Assembly (NCBI RefSeq): GCF_039535785.1
Contig: NZ_BAAAXV010000001.1
Location: forward strand, 1,364,001 to 1,428,000
Direction: 5' to 3'
Length of the DNA: 64,000 nt
Source of the DNA: Nonomuraea helvata
Lineage (GTDB): Bacteria > Actinomycetota > Actinomycetes > Streptosporangiales > Streptosporangiaceae
Positions 35,766 through 44,247 of this stretch are shown in pieces; position 1 is the stretch's first letter; every line of letters begins with the position of its first letter. The position numbers and the translations under genes are program-made. The notes beneath the pieces were generated by a model, which made no database searches, was not told the DNA's origin, and saw only the letters and a list, made by a program, of their open reading frames with translations.

Positions 35766-36718
35766 CTCGCCAGGGTGTCTCCTATGGGGGTGCGGCGGTA
35801 GACGACCTGCTTGCCGACCCGCATCCCCACCGCGAGCCCGCCGCCGCTGAGCACGCCGAGGTGCTGGCTGACCGCGCCGGGCGTGAGCGACATGCGCGCG
35901 GCCAGGGCGGAGGTGGTGGCCGGCTCGGCGAGCGCGAGCAGGATCTGCGCCCTGCTCCTGCCGATCAGCGCGGAGAGCCCGCCGGGCGCGGGCGGCGGCC
36001 CCTGCTCCCACAGCGTGCCCACGCCGAGCACGGGGTAGATCAGCGTCGACTGGTACGGCGCCGTCATCACCGCCACGGCCTGTCCCCAGAACGCGCTGGG
36101 CACCAGCACCAGCCCGTCGCCGTGCAGGCCGCCCGCCTCGCACCACGGCCGGTCGATGAGCAGCCGCTCCCCCGTCCACACCACGGCCGGATCGAGCGCG
36201 GCGAACAGCTCGTGCGCCCCGCCCTGGGCGAGCTGGCGCGAGCGGCGCAGCACGTCCCGCTCCAGCAGCCCGTAGACGCGTGGCCAGAACTCCGCGAAGC
36301 ACCTCTCCCAGTACGCCTCCAGCGTGTCGGCCACCCTGGCCACGCCTGCCTCGGGGTCGGCCATGAACCGCTCGATCACCGCCCGGTCGGTCCCCTTGAT
36401 CTTCGCCGCCTCCCGGCGGGCCAGCTCGGGGGGTGCTCGCCTGACCCGGTCGAGCTCGGCGGCGAACTCCGGCATCGGCGTGTCGGGGGGCGGCGTGATG
36501 AAGTCGGCGATGTAGCCGGTCAGGGGCACGAGCGCGAACAGCTCGGACAGGTCGAGCCCAGCGAGGCGGGGGCGCACGGCCTTGAGCCACGGCAGGTGGA
36601 TCGAGTGCCGCGACGGCCGCTGAAGGGTCCGCAGGCTGGCGACCAGCTCCCACATCGGCGAGAACGCGAACCGGATCCGGGCCACGTCGTCCGGCCTCAG
36701 CACCCACGAGATGGACAT
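35756..36718 (-). CDS. DUF5937/ArsR-type winged-helix regulator
   Basis: 320 residues from ATG 36718. The N-terminal 230 residues resemble the DUF5937 domain (RFAFSPMWELVASLRTLQRP start, then LFALVPLTGYIADFITPPP). The C-terminal winged helix is ALAEPATTSALAARMSLTPGAVSQHLGVLSGGGLA, an ArsR-like HTH. It is divergent from an MFS transporter 60 bp away and probably represses it. An imperfect palindrome in the gap fits an operator. Confidence 0.87.
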   Translation of the reverse strand: MSISWVLRPDDVARIRFAFSPMWELVASLRTLQRPSRHSIHLPWLKAVRPRLAGLDLSELFALVPLTGYIADFITPPPDTPMPEFAAELDRVRRAPPELARREAAKIKGTDRAVIERFMADPEAGVARVADTLEAYWERCFAEFWPRVYGLLERDVLRRSRQLAQGGAHELFAALDPAVVWTGERLLIDRPWCEAGGLHGDGLVLVPSAFWGQAVAVMTAPYQSTLIYPVLGVGTLWEQGPPPAPGGLSALIGRSRAQILLALAEPATTSALAARMSLTPGAVSQHLGVLSGGGLAVGMRVGKQVVYRRTPIGDTLASQA

Positions 36719-36721
36719 GCT

Positions 36722-36737
36722 TTTAGCGTGCACTAAA
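36722..36737. promoter_or_regulatory. Inverted repeat TTTAG-N6-CTAAA, candidate operator
   Basis: TTTAG (36722-36726) and CTAAA (36733-36737) are symmetric about CGTGCA, immediately upstream of the winged-helix regulator start and within the divergent promoter of the MFS gene. It fits the usual size of ArsR-family operators. Confidence 0.5.
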
Positions 36738-36778
36738 TCGTTCGCCCCGACAAACCCCCGAATATCACGCTTTATGGC

Positions 36779-37972
36779 GTGACGAGCGCAACTGTTGAGC
36801 GATCCGCCTTCCTGCGATCCAAGCTGGGCGGGCTGCCCCGCCCGTTCTGGGCCCTGTGGGGCGGCACGCTGGTGAACCGCCTGGGCACCATGGTCATGCC
36901 CTTCACCGGCGTCTACCTGACGCAGGCCCGCGGCCTGTCGGTGACGGCCGCGGGCCTGGTGATGGGCCTGTTCGGCGCGGGCTCGCTGCTCTCGCAGCTG
37001 CTCGCTGGGGTGCTCGCGGACCGGATCGGGCGCCGGGCCACGCTGTCGGGCGGCATGCTGGCCACGGCCGCGACCATGCTGGCGCTCGGCTACAGCACCT
37101 CGCTGCCCGCGATCGTGGCCTCGATGTTCGTGCTCGGGCTGGTGATCGACGTCTACAGGCCCGCCTCGAACGCCCTGGTGGCGGACCTGGTCTCGCCGGA
37201 GGAGCGGCCCCGGGCGTACGGGCTGCTGTTCTGGGCGATCAACCTCGGGTACGCGGTCGGCATGACGGCCGGGGGCTGGCTCGCGGGGCTGGGGTTCGTC
37301 TGGCTGTTCTGGATCGACGCGGTGTCGAGCGTGATCTTCGCCGTGCTGGTGTGGCGGGCCGTCCCGGAGACCAGACCGGCGGTCCAGCAGTCCGCCGGCG
37401 GGTTCGGCGTGGTGCTGCGGGACCGGCTGATGGTGGGCTACACGCTGGTGACCCTGGGCGTGGCGCTGGTCTACTCGCAGACGATGACCATGCTGCCGGT
37501 GGCGATGACGAAGGTCGTGGGGCTGTCGCCGGGGCAGTTCGGGCTGGCCATGGCGCTGAACGGCGTGCTGATCGTCATCGTCCAGCCGCTGGTGTCGGGG
37601 TGGCTGGGACGCAGGGACGCCCCTCGTACCTTCGCGGTGGGGGTGGCGGTGATGGCGCTCGGGTTCGCCATGACCGCGTTCGTCCACGACACGTTCGGGC
37701 TGGCGGTGACGATCGCCGTGTGGACGGCCGGCGAGGTCATCCAGGCCGGCATCGCCGGCACGATGGTGGCCGCGCTCGCCCCGGCCGAGCTGCGGGGGCG
37801 GTACTCGGGGCTGTTCGGGTTCGCGTGGTCGCTGGCCGCGGTGCTGGCGCCGCTGCTCGGCGGACCGCTGCTGGCGGTCGGGACGTGGGCGCTGTGGTTC
37901 ACGATCGGCGGGGTGGGGCTGGTGTCGGCGGCGGGCATACTGCTGCTCGGACCGGCCATCAGACGCCGCTGA
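36779..37972 (+). CDS. MFS transporter
   Basis: 397 residues with twelve hydrophobic segments. GVLADRIGRRATLSGGML (about residues 78-95) is MFS motif A. The start FWALWGGTLVNRLGTMVMPF is typical of a group of actinobacterial drug or metabolite exporters. GTG 36779 has no clear ribosome site and may be near-leaderless. Probably an efflux pump controlled by the divergent winged-helix gene. Confidence 0.9.
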   Translation: MTSATVERSAFLRSKLGGLPRPFWALWGGTLVNRLGTMVMPFTGVYLTQARGLSVTAAGLVMGLFGAGSLLSQLLAGVLADRIGRRATLSGGMLATAATMLALGYSTSLPAIVASMFVLGLVIDVYRPASNALVADLVSPEERPRAYGLLFWAINLGYAVGMTAGGWLAGLGFVWLFWIDAVSSVIFAVLVWRAVPETRPAVQQSAGGFGVVLRDRLMVGYTLVTLGVALVYSQTMTMLPVAMTKVVGLSPGQFGLAMALNGVLIVIVQPLVSGWLGRRDAPRTFAVGVAVMALGFAMTAFVHDTFGLAVTIAVWTAGEVIQAGIAGTMVAALAPAELRGRYSGLFGFAWSLAAVLAPLLGGPLLAVGTWALWFTIGGVGLVSAAGILLLGPAIRRR

Positions 37973-38003
37973 TCACGGACGGCCGCGCGCCGGGCGGCGG
38001 CCA

Positions 38004-38033
38004 GCGGGCCCGGGGCGGCCGCGCCGGGCCCGC
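38004..38033. terminator. GC-rich hairpin after the MFS gene
   Basis: GCGGGCCCGG (38004-38013) pairs with CCGGGCCCGC (38024-38033) around ten bases. It follows the MFS stop and precedes the regulator gene. No T tract follows. Confidence 0.5.
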
Positions 38034-38094
38034 CGGCCATGGGGAGAATTCGCCATGTACCCGCGCACCTTCTCCCTCTAAAGTTACGCCTGAC

Positions 38095-39636
38095 ATGCTG
38101 ACCTTCACCGCGCTCGGACCGTTCCAGGCCTGGTCCGACGGCTCCGACCTCGACCTCGGCGGCCAGCGGCAGCGGGCGGTGCTCGCGCGCCTGCTCGTCG
38201 CCGGCGGCCGCGCCGTGCCCGTGAGCACGCTCATCGACGAGCTCTGGCCGGGCGGGCCGCCCGCGCAGGCCCTGTCCACCATCCAGGGGTACGTCTCCCG
38301 CCTGCGCCGGGCGCTCGAGCCCGATCGCGCGCCCCGCGAGGAGGCCCGCGTGCTCGTCTCCGCGCCGCCCGGTTACGCGCTGCGCGCCGGGACGGACCAG
38401 GTGGACACGTGGCGGTTCGAGAGCCTGGTGAAGTCCGCCGGGACGCCGGCGCAGGTGTGGGCGGCCATGGACAGCGCGCTGGGGCTGTGGCGGGGGCCGG
38501 CGCTGGCCGAGTTCGGGGAGCTGAGCTGGGCCGCGACGGAGGCGGGCAGGCTGGAGGAGCTGCGGCTCATCGCCGTCGAGCGCCGGGCGGACGCCGGTCT
38601 CGCGCTGGGCAGGGCGACGTCGCTGGTGGCCGACCTGGAGGCGCACGCGTCGGCGTACCCGCTGCGGGAGGAGGCGTGGCGGCTGCTCGCGGTGGCCCTG
38701 TACCGGCTGGGACGCCAGGGGGACGCGCTGGCGGCGCTGCGCAGGGCGCGCGCGACCTGGCGCGAGGAGCTGGGCCTCGACCTGTCGGCCGCGCTGCAGG
38801 TCCTGGAGGCCGACATGCTCGCCCAGCGCCTGGAGACACCGCCTCCGCCGGCACCGGAGAAGTCGGGCGCAGCGAAGTCGGGCGCAGGGAAATTGGGCGC
38901 AGGGGAACCGGACGCGGGGGAACCGGACGCGGAGGACCCGGACGCGGAGGACCCGGGCACCGCGCCGCTGCGCGTGCTCGTGGCCGACGACCAGGCGCTC
39001 GTACGGGCCGGTGTGCGGGCGATGCTGGCCGGGGAGCCCGGGGTCACCCTGGCCGGCGAGGCAGCCGACGGCGAGGAGGCGATCGCGCGGGTGGCCGGGA
39101 CCCGTCCGGACGTGGTCCTGCTCGACATCCAGATGCCGCGCCTCGACGGGCTGGCCGCCGCCCGCCGGATCCTGGCGGAGGACCGGCCGCCCAAAGTGAT
39201 CATGATGACCACGTTCGGCAGCGACGAGAACCTGTACGCGGCGTTGCGAGCGGGAGTGAGCGGATTCGTGCTGAAGACGTCGGCTCCCGAGCAGTTCCTG
39301 GCCGCGATCAGGGCGGCGGCGGCCGGGGACGCGCTCATCGACCCGACGATCACCACCCGGCTGATCGCGTCGTTCGCCGGGCGCACCGACCCGGCCGCTC
39401 CCCCGGCGCTGGCCGGGCTCTCCGACTCCCAGCTCGACGTGCTGAAACTCGTCGCGCGCGGCCTGACGAACCAGCAGATCGGCCACACGCTCTCGTTGCC
39501 CGAGGAGGAGGTGGCCGTCATGGTCAAGTCGCTCCTGGAGCACCTCGGGCTGTTCGACCGGGCGCAGCTGGTCATGGCCGCGTACGAGTCAGGTTTGGTG
39601 ACACCGGGAGAAAAGACTTCCTTTTCGTCGCTTTGA
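38095..39636 (+). CDS. SARP regulator fused to a NarL-type response regulator
   Basis: 513 residues. Residues 1-95 are an OmpR-like winged helix (FTALGPFQAWSDGSDLDLGG, RAVLARLLVAGGRAVPVSTL, GYVSRLRRALEP). About 100-245 are the bacterial transcriptional activation domain (BTAD) of SARPs. A 15-bp DNA repeat encodes an acidic linker of about 35 residues. A complete receiver domain follows: the VLVADDQALVRAG acid pair, phospho-acceptor Asp344 in LLDIQMPRLDG, Thr in MMTTFG and Lys in VLKTS. The end is a LuxR/GerE HTH (LSDSQLDVLKLVARGLTNQQ). The order SARP-REC-LuxR gives two DNA-binding units in one chain. No histidine kinase is adjacent. Confidence 0.93.
   Translation: MLTFTALGPFQAWSDGSDLDLGGQRQRAVLARLLVAGGRAVPVSTLIDELWPGGPPAQALSTIQGYVSRLRRALEPDRAPREEARVLVSAPPGYALRAGTDQVDTWRFESLVKSAGTPAQVWAAMDSALGLWRGPALAEFGELSWAATEAGRLEELRLIAVERRADAGLALGRATSLVADLEAHASAYPLREEAWRLLAVALYRLGRQGDALAALRRARATWREELGLDLSAALQVLEADMLAQRLETPPPPAPEKSGAAKSGAGKLGAGEPDAGEPDAEDPDAEDPGTAPLRVLVADDQALVRAGVRAMLAGEPGVTLAGEAADGEEAIARVAGTRPDVVLLDIQMPRLDGLAAARRILAEDRPPKVIMMTTFGSDENLYAALRAGVSGFVLKTSAPEQFLAAIRAAAAGDALIDPTITTRLIASFAGRTDPAAPPALAGLSDSQLDVLKLVARGLTNQQIGHTLSLPEEEVAVMVKSLLEHLGLFDRAQLVMAAYESGLVTPGEKTSFSSL
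38899..38958 (+). repeat. Four 15-bp tandem repeats encoding an acidic linker
   Basis: Units begin at 38899, 38914, 38929 and 38944 (consensus GCGGAGGAACCGGAC with a few changes). They encode (A)-G/E-E/D-P-D repeats joining the BTAD and receiver domains. Copy number may vary between strains. Confidence 0.8.
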
Positions 39637-39669
39637 CGATAAAAATCGCGCCGTACTAGGCTTGGCGGC

Positions 39670-41448
39670 GTGGCCCAACTGCGCATAGCCCTCGCACAGA
39701 CGAACCCGACCGTCGGCGACCTTGACTCCAACGCCGACCGGCTGATCACGTGGACCCGTGATGCCGCCGCGCGCGGAGCCCATCTCGTGGTCTTCACCGA
39801 GATGTTCCTCACCGGCTATCCCGTGGAGGACCTCGTGCTGCGTACGTCCTTCGTGGACGCCAGCATCCGCACCCTGGAGGAGGTGGCGCGCCGGCTGGAG
39901 CGGGAGGGTCTGGGAGACCTGCCCGTGGTCGTCGGCTACGTCGACCGCGCGGGCCTGGCCCCCCGGGTCGGCCAGCCGAAGGGCGCCTCGCTGGACGCTG
40001 CCGCGCTGCTGCACAGGGGCGAGGTGGTCACCCGGACGGCCAAGCACCATCTGCCCAACTACGGAGTGTTCGACGAGTACCGCTACTTCGTGCGCGGCGA
40101 CCGGCTGCCGATCTTCCGGCTGCACGGCGTGGACGTGGCGATCGCGGTCTGCGAGGATCTCTGGCAGGAGGGCGGCCCCGTGTCCGTCGTGGGGCAGGCC
40201 GGCGCCGGGCTGCTGGTCGTGCCGAACGCGTCGCCGTACGAGAAGGAGAAGGACGACGTACGCCTGGAGCTGTGCGAGCGCCGGGCGCGTGAGGCGGGCT
40301 GCGCGCTCGTCTACGTGAACCAGGTCGGCGGGCAGGACGAACTGGTCTTCGACGGCGACTCCATCGTGGTGGACGGCTCGGGCTCGCTGGTGGCGCGGGC
40401 GGGCCAGTTCAGGGAGGAGCTGCTGGTCGTGGACCTGGACCTGCCCGTCTCCGACGCGGAGACCGGCACGTTCCCGTACGACGCGAGCGACGGCACCACC
40501 ATCACGGTGGACCGCACGGTGCTGTCGGACACCCCCGTGGAGCCCTATGAGCCGGCCCCCGCGACGATCGCCGAGCGCCTGGACCTGCACGCCGAGGTCT
40601 ACTCGGCCCTGGTCCTGGCCGTGCGGGACTATGTGGCCAAGAACGGCTTCCAGTCGGTCATCCTCGGCCTGTCCGGCGGCATCGACTCGGCGCTGACGGC
40701 CACCATCGCCTCGGACGCCATCGGCCCGTCGCGCGTCAACGTGGTGCTCATGCCGTCGCGCTACTCCTCGGACCACTCGCTGGCGGACGCGGAGGAGCTG
40801 GTCCGCAGGCAGGGCGTGACCTCGGAGGTCGTCCCGATCGCCGACATCGTCGACGCCTTCGAGAAGGAGATCGACCTCTCCGGCCTGGCCGCGGAGAACC
40901 TCCAGGCGAGGGTACGCGGCATGATCCTCATGGGCCTGTCCAACCAGCACGGCCACCTGGTGCTGACGACGGGCAACAAGAGCGAGCTCGCGACCGGCTA
41001 TTCGACGTTGTACGGCGACTCGGCCGGCGGCTTCGCCCCCATCAAGGACGTGCCGAAGACCATGGTCTGGGACCTGTCCAGGTGGCGCAACGCCAACTCG
41101 CTCCCCGAGTTCCTGCTCGAGGCGAAGGCCCCCATCCCCGAGAACTCCATCGTCAAGGAGCCGAGCGCCGAGCTCCGCCCCGACCAGCGGGACACGGACT
41201 CGCTACCGCCGTACGAGGTCCTCGACCGCCTGCTGGACGACTACGTGGAGAAGGACATGGGCTCGCAGGAGCTCATCGCGGCGGGCCACGATCCGGCGCT
41301 GGTCACGAGGGTCATCAGGCTGGTGGACCTGGCCGAGTACAAGCGCCGCCAGTACCCGCCCGGCCCCAAGATCACGCCGAAGAACTTCGGCCGCGACCGC
41401 CGCCTGCCCATCACCAACAGGTGGCGCGAGACCACCGGTCAGGCCTGA
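39670..41448 (+). CDS. nadE: Glutamine-dependent NAD+ synthetase
   Basis: 592 residues from GTG 39670. The N-terminal carbon-nitrogen hydrolase domain has the Glu-Lys-Cys triad at Glu44 (FTEMF), Lys125 (TAKHHLPN) and Cys161 (AVCEDLW); it releases ammonia from glutamine. The C-terminal synthetase domain has the PP-loop LGLSGGIDSALTA and TGNKSELATGYSTLYGD, and GPKITPKNFGRDRRLPI near the end. It converts nicotinic acid adenine dinucleotide to NAD+ with ATP. The gene starts 33 bp after the SARP fusion stop and has TACTAG upstream that may be a -10 element. Confidence 0.97.
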   Translation: MAQLRIALAQTNPTVGDLDSNADRLITWTRDAAARGAHLVVFTEMFLTGYPVEDLVLRTSFVDASIRTLEEVARRLEREGLGDLPVVVGYVDRAGLAPRVGQPKGASLDAAALLHRGEVVTRTAKHHLPNYGVFDEYRYFVRGDRLPIFRLHGVDVAIAVCEDLWQEGGPVSVVGQAGAGLLVVPNASPYEKEKDDVRLELCERRAREAGCALVYVNQVGGQDELVFDGDSIVVDGSGSLVARAGQFREELLVVDLDLPVSDAETGTFPYDASDGTTITVDRTVLSDTPVEPYEPAPATIAERLDLHAEVYSALVLAVRDYVAKNGFQSVILGLSGGIDSALTATIASDAIGPSRVNVVLMPSRYSSDHSLADAEELVRRQGVTSEVVPIADIVDAFEKEIDLSGLAAENLQARVRGMILMGLSNQHGHLVLTTGNKSELATGYSTLYGDSAGGFAPIKDVPKTMVWDLSRWRNANSLPEFLLEAKAPIPENSIVKEPSAELRPDQRDTDSLPPYEVLDRLLDDYVEKDMGSQELIAAGHDPALVTRVIRLVDLAEYKRRQYPPGPKITPKNFGRDRRLPITNRWRETTGQA

Positions 41449-41453
41449 CGGTT

Positions 41454-42140
41454 GTGAGTGTGGAGCTGCTCCGCGTCGAGCTGGGCGTCATCTGGCGGCT
41501 CGACGAGCGGGGCCGCCTGCCGGGGCCGGAGGACCTGGTGATCGGCGTGGCGGCCGACGGCATGACCGCGGCGGTGTCCGGGCACGTGCCCGGCCCGCTC
41601 GCCGCGCGCCTCCTCGACCTCGTCTCCCAGGGCGTCCCGTCGCCTCCCGGCCACCCGCCGGACGTCCTGGCGCGGTGCCGCGAGCTCCTCGGCGACGATC
41701 ACGCGGTGTCCGGAGGGCCGAGCTACCTGGTGCGCCCGCCGGTCCGCTTCGAGGTGCCCGCCGAGGTCCTCAGGTCGGACGATCCGGCGCACGTGGAGCG
41801 CGTACGCCCGCTGCGGCCCTCCACCTGGGAGCCCGGCGAATGGGACGCGCTCGTCGGCGGCGGTGAGGGGGCGCCGTGGGCGATGATCGTCGAGGACGGG
41901 CAGGTGGCCGCGGTCTGCCACAGCGCGCGCCTGACCCCCGAGGGCGCCGAGGCGGGCACCTGGACGTCGCCCGCCTTCCGGGGGCGCGGGTACGCCGCGG
42001 CGACCACCGCCGTGTGGGCCGGCCTCCTGCCGGACCTCCCCCTCTTCTACAGCACCGGTGCCGACAACCGCTCCTCGCAGCGGGTGGCCGGGCGGCTCGG
42101 GCTCCGTCCCCTCGGCTGGCTCTGGAAGCTCACGCCCTAG
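41454..42140 (+). CDS. GNAT N-acetyltransferase
   Basis: 228 residues from GTG 41454 (GTG 41460 is possible). The second half is a GNAT domain: PWAMIVEDGQVAAVCHSARL, TWTSPAFRGRGYAAATTAVW (acetyl-CoA loop R-G-R-G-Y-A) and TGADNRSSQRVAGRLGLRPL. The first 110 residues are a variable N-terminal region with VIGVAADGMTAAVSGHVPG. The substrate is unknown. It starts six bases after the nadE stop, so it is probably in the same transcript, and its stop overlaps the convergent SDR by 11 bases. Confidence 0.85.
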   Translation: MSVELLRVELGVIWRLDERGRLPGPEDLVIGVAADGMTAAVSGHVPGPLAARLLDLVSQGVPSPPGHPPDVLARCRELLGDDHAVSGGPSYLVRPPVRFEVPAEVLRSDDPAHVERVRPLRPSTWEPGEWDALVGGGEGAPWAMIVEDGQVAAVCHSARLTPEGAEAGTWTSPAFRGRGYAAATTAVWAGLLPDLPLFYSTGADNRSSQRVAGRLGLRPLGWLWKLTP

Positions 42141-42759
42141 CGTGGAGCACCTCCTGCTCCCATCGGTCGCGGGGCTGGGTGTGCAGACGCCAGTAGTGCT
42201 CGGCGATGTCGTCCGGGTCGAAGTCCGTGCCCGGCGCGACGGGCCCGGCCACGGTGACGCTCGCCACGTGCACGCCGGACGGCCCGTACTCCTGGTCGAG
42301 CAGCTTCACCAGCGTCCGCACGCCCGCCTTGCCGAGCGACAGGCTGGCGTACGCGGCCTTGGGCTCGGGCATCCCGCCGGTGACGAGGAACGACCCGCTG
42401 CCGCGCCGGGCCATCGCGGGCGCCACGTGCGCGGCCGCGACCATGGCCCCCACCACGTTCACCGCCCAGGCGTCGAGCTGGGCCCGCACGCTCACCTCGC
42501 CCGGCGTGTCGGGGCGGATGATCGCGGCGTTGTAGACCACGACATCCGGCGTGCCCAGTTCGGCGGAGACCGCGTCGAGTGCCGCCCGCAGCCCGTCCTC
42601 GTCGGCGACGTCGGCCTGGTACGTGAGCGCCCCGTCCAGATCGAGTCCCGTGCCGGTACGCGAGACGAGGGCGACCGGCAACCCTTCCCGCGCGAACCGG
42701 CGGGCGACGGACCGGCCGATTCCCGGCCCCGCTCCGATGATCACAACTCCAGGCATCAT
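42130..42759 (-). CDS. SDR-family protein with altered active site
   Basis: 209 residues from ATG 42759, six bases after AAAGGAG. The cofactor motif is VVIIGAGPGIGRSVARRF and YNAAII replaces the usual NNAG. In the catalytic stretch (AAYASLSLGKAG) the lysine is kept, but the residue four before it is leucine in place of the catalytic tyrosine, and the usual catalytic serine region reads LVTGG. It may bind NAD(P) without the common dehydrogenase chemistry, or use the tyrosine two positions further away. Its promoter seems to be cut by the IS element; the partner MerR gene lies on the far side of it. Confidence 0.85.
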   Translation of the reverse strand: MMPGVVIIGAGPGIGRSVARRFAREGLPVALVSRTGTGLDLDGALTYQADVADEDGLRAALDAVSAELGTPDVVVYNAAIIRPDTPGEVSVRAQLDAWAVNVVGAMVAAAHVAPAMARRGSGSFLVTGGMPEPKAAYASLSLGKAGVRTLVKLLDQEYGPSGVHVASVTVAGPVAPGTDFDPDDIAEHYWRLHTQPRDRWEQEVLHARA

Positions 42760-42785
42760 CGGCTCCTTTCCGTTGTTCGATCGCA

Positions 42786-42960
42786 AGCTAAGGCGTCACA
42801 TCGATTTGACTGCTCCCCCGCGCCTGAAGGCGGGGGACTCCTGGCTCACGCTGCCTGACGGTCCTGCGGACTGTCGGGTCTTACGCGATCGGCACCAGCC
42901 GGGTTCAGACCAGCCCGGACCAGCATCACATGGGCGGAGTTCTTGTCCCTTGGCCGGGAT
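42786..42960 (-). ncRNA. Predicted omega-RNA (TnpB guide RNA)
   Basis: By analogy with studied TnpB elements, the guide RNA begins within the 3' part of tnpB and runs through the right-end hairpin (42836-42815) into the flank. The scaffold would end in GTCAA (42810-42806), and the first 20 guide bases would be ATCGATGTGACGCCTTAGCT (42805 to 42786). The 5' limit at 42960 is an estimate. Structure and position support it; expression is not shown. Confidence 0.5.
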
Positions 42961-44229
42961 GTTCCGCACGAGGTGCAGGTGTAGGTACGTTCGGAAAGAG
43001 GTAGTGCGTGCTTGGTTCTCGCTCCGCACGGTGCGCATTCGGTGGTGGTGTGCGCCGGGTGCACGAGCCGGACGTCCCGGCCGTGCTTGCGGCCCATCTC
43101 GATCAGGGCGCGCTTGGTGGCGCCGATGGCCGCGTCGGCGGCCTTGCGCGCCATGGTCGACTTGGCCAGGAACTTCGGCTTGAAGTCTTCCACCGCGAGC
43201 GCGTCATGATCGCGCACGACGCGTTTGGCCCACTTGCGGCCGGTGTCTTCCCGCTGCCGGGCGACCTTCTTGTACTGCTTGGCGCGCAGCTTCTTCGCCG
43301 CGCGGTAGCCCCGGGAGCCGGGCCGCCCTTTGGCGGGTTTGCGGCGGGCCATCATCTTGTCGTACCGGCCCAGCCTGGCCTGCGCCTTCTTGCCGTACTC
43401 CGGGTGCGGCAGGTCATGGTCGTCGCTGGTGGTGGTCGCCGTCTCTGTCACGCCCCAGTCGATACCGATCACCCGCCCCGTCTCCGGCAACAGTTGCACC
43501 TGGGCGGGGACGACGAACGAGCAGTACCAGTGGCCGAGGCTGTCGCGGTACACCCGCACCGACGACGGCTCGCCGGGCAGGCCACGCGACCACACCACGC
43601 TCAGCACAATCCCGCCCGCCAGGTGCAGACGGCCGTCCTTGATACCGAAGCCGCGCCGGGTGTAGTTGAGACTCGGGTCGGTCAGATCCTTCTTCTTCAA
43701 GCGCGGCATCCCGGCCCGCTGCCGGACCGGCAGGCGTTCGGCGATGTCTTTGAGGGCTTTGGCGCGGGATTTGCCGAAGTCCCGGATGATCTGCTGCTGC
43801 GGGACGCTGGAGCCCGCACGCAGCCACGGCGTGATCCGGCGGGCCTCGGTCAGCATCTTGTCGAGCTGGGCCGGGCCGCACGTCCGCTTGTCACCCGGAT
43901 GGGCCCGGTTGTGCAGGTGCACCTGCTTGGACTTGGCGACGCACTCGTTCCAGACCCACCGGCACCGGTCCCACTCGGCCAGCAGGGCGGCGCGGGCGGT
44001 GGACGACACCCGAAGCCGGTAGGTATACCGGGCACGCCCGGCACCCTCGGCTACCAGCGGTGGTGTCGTCATGATCGGCCAATCTATCGGAGAGGTACGA
44101 CAAAATTGAGCCTTCGTCCCAGGTTGAAGCCGCATCGTCTTGGCGGCGATCCGGCTGTCCCTGTCCTGCTTCGCACGAGTTCCGGACTTCTCCCGGCCCT
44201 AAAGGACCGGGCTTCCTCCGGAGGTTTCG
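42806..44229 (-). mobile_element. IS200/IS605-type element with tnpB only (IS1341-like)
   Basis: The element carries one gene, tnpB, and no tnpA transposase. The left end (at high coordinates) has an imperfect hairpin CCCGGCCCT/AGGACCGGG (44192-44211), the right end a hairpin CCCCC...GGGGG (42815-42836), as usual in this family. I place the ends by reading the minus strand: target TTCAC (44234-44230) beside the left end, and TCAA as the last bases of the right end (42809-42806), as in IS608. Joining the flanks 42805 and 44230 rebuilds a perfect 14-bp palindrome, which supports these ends. It separates the SDR gene from its MerR-type regulator. Confidence 0.8.
42846..44072 (-). CDS. tnpB: TnpB RNA-guided nuclease (OrfB family)
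   Basis: 408 residues from ATG 44072. The N-terminal part has YTYRLRVSSTARAALLAEWD, the WED/REC start of OrfB_IS605 proteins. The split RuvC site seems complete: Asp205 in VIGIDWGVTET, Glu295 in ALAVEDFKPK and Asp376 in SRPRDKNSAH. The zinc finger is CAPCG then CTSCG (about residues 347-370). No stop or frameshift is seen, so it is likely active. TnpB proteins cut DNA next to a target-adjacent motif under guidance of an RNA from the element right end, and help keep the element after excision. Confidence 0.93.
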   Translation of the reverse strand: MTTPPLVAEGAGRARYTYRLRVSSTARAALLAEWDRCRWVWNECVAKSKQVHLHNRAHPGDKRTCGPAQLDKMLTEARRITPWLRAGSSVPQQQIIRDFGKSRAKALKDIAERLPVRQRAGMPRLKKKDLTDPSLNYTRRGFGIKDGRLHLAGGIVLSVVWSRGLPGEPSSVRVYRDSLGHWYCSFVVPAQVQLLPETGRVIGIDWGVTETATTTSDDHDLPHPEYGKKAQARLGRYDKMMARRKPAKGRPGSRGYRAAKKLRAKQYKKVARQREDTGRKWAKRVVRDHDALAVEDFKPKFLAKSTMARKAADAAIGATKRALIEMGRKHGRDVRLVHPAHTTTECAPCGARTKHALPLSERTYTCTSCGTSRPRDKNSAHVMLVRAGLNPAGADRVRPDSPQDRQAA

Positions 44230-44247
44230 GTGAAGGTCAAGGAGCGC

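Noticed and set aside
36856..38094. Upstream extension of the SARP fusion frame through the MFS gene
   Set aside because: It lies in the wrong frame of a clear MFS gene; the winged helix begins at ATG 38095.
42806..42810. Alternative right end leaving TTGAC in the host, giving TTGAC-N6-GTCAA after joining
   Set aside because: It also makes a dyad, but IS200/IS605 right ends are expected to finish in TCAA, and the 14-bp palindrome with a 19-bp promoter spacer is the better fit. Not fully excluded.
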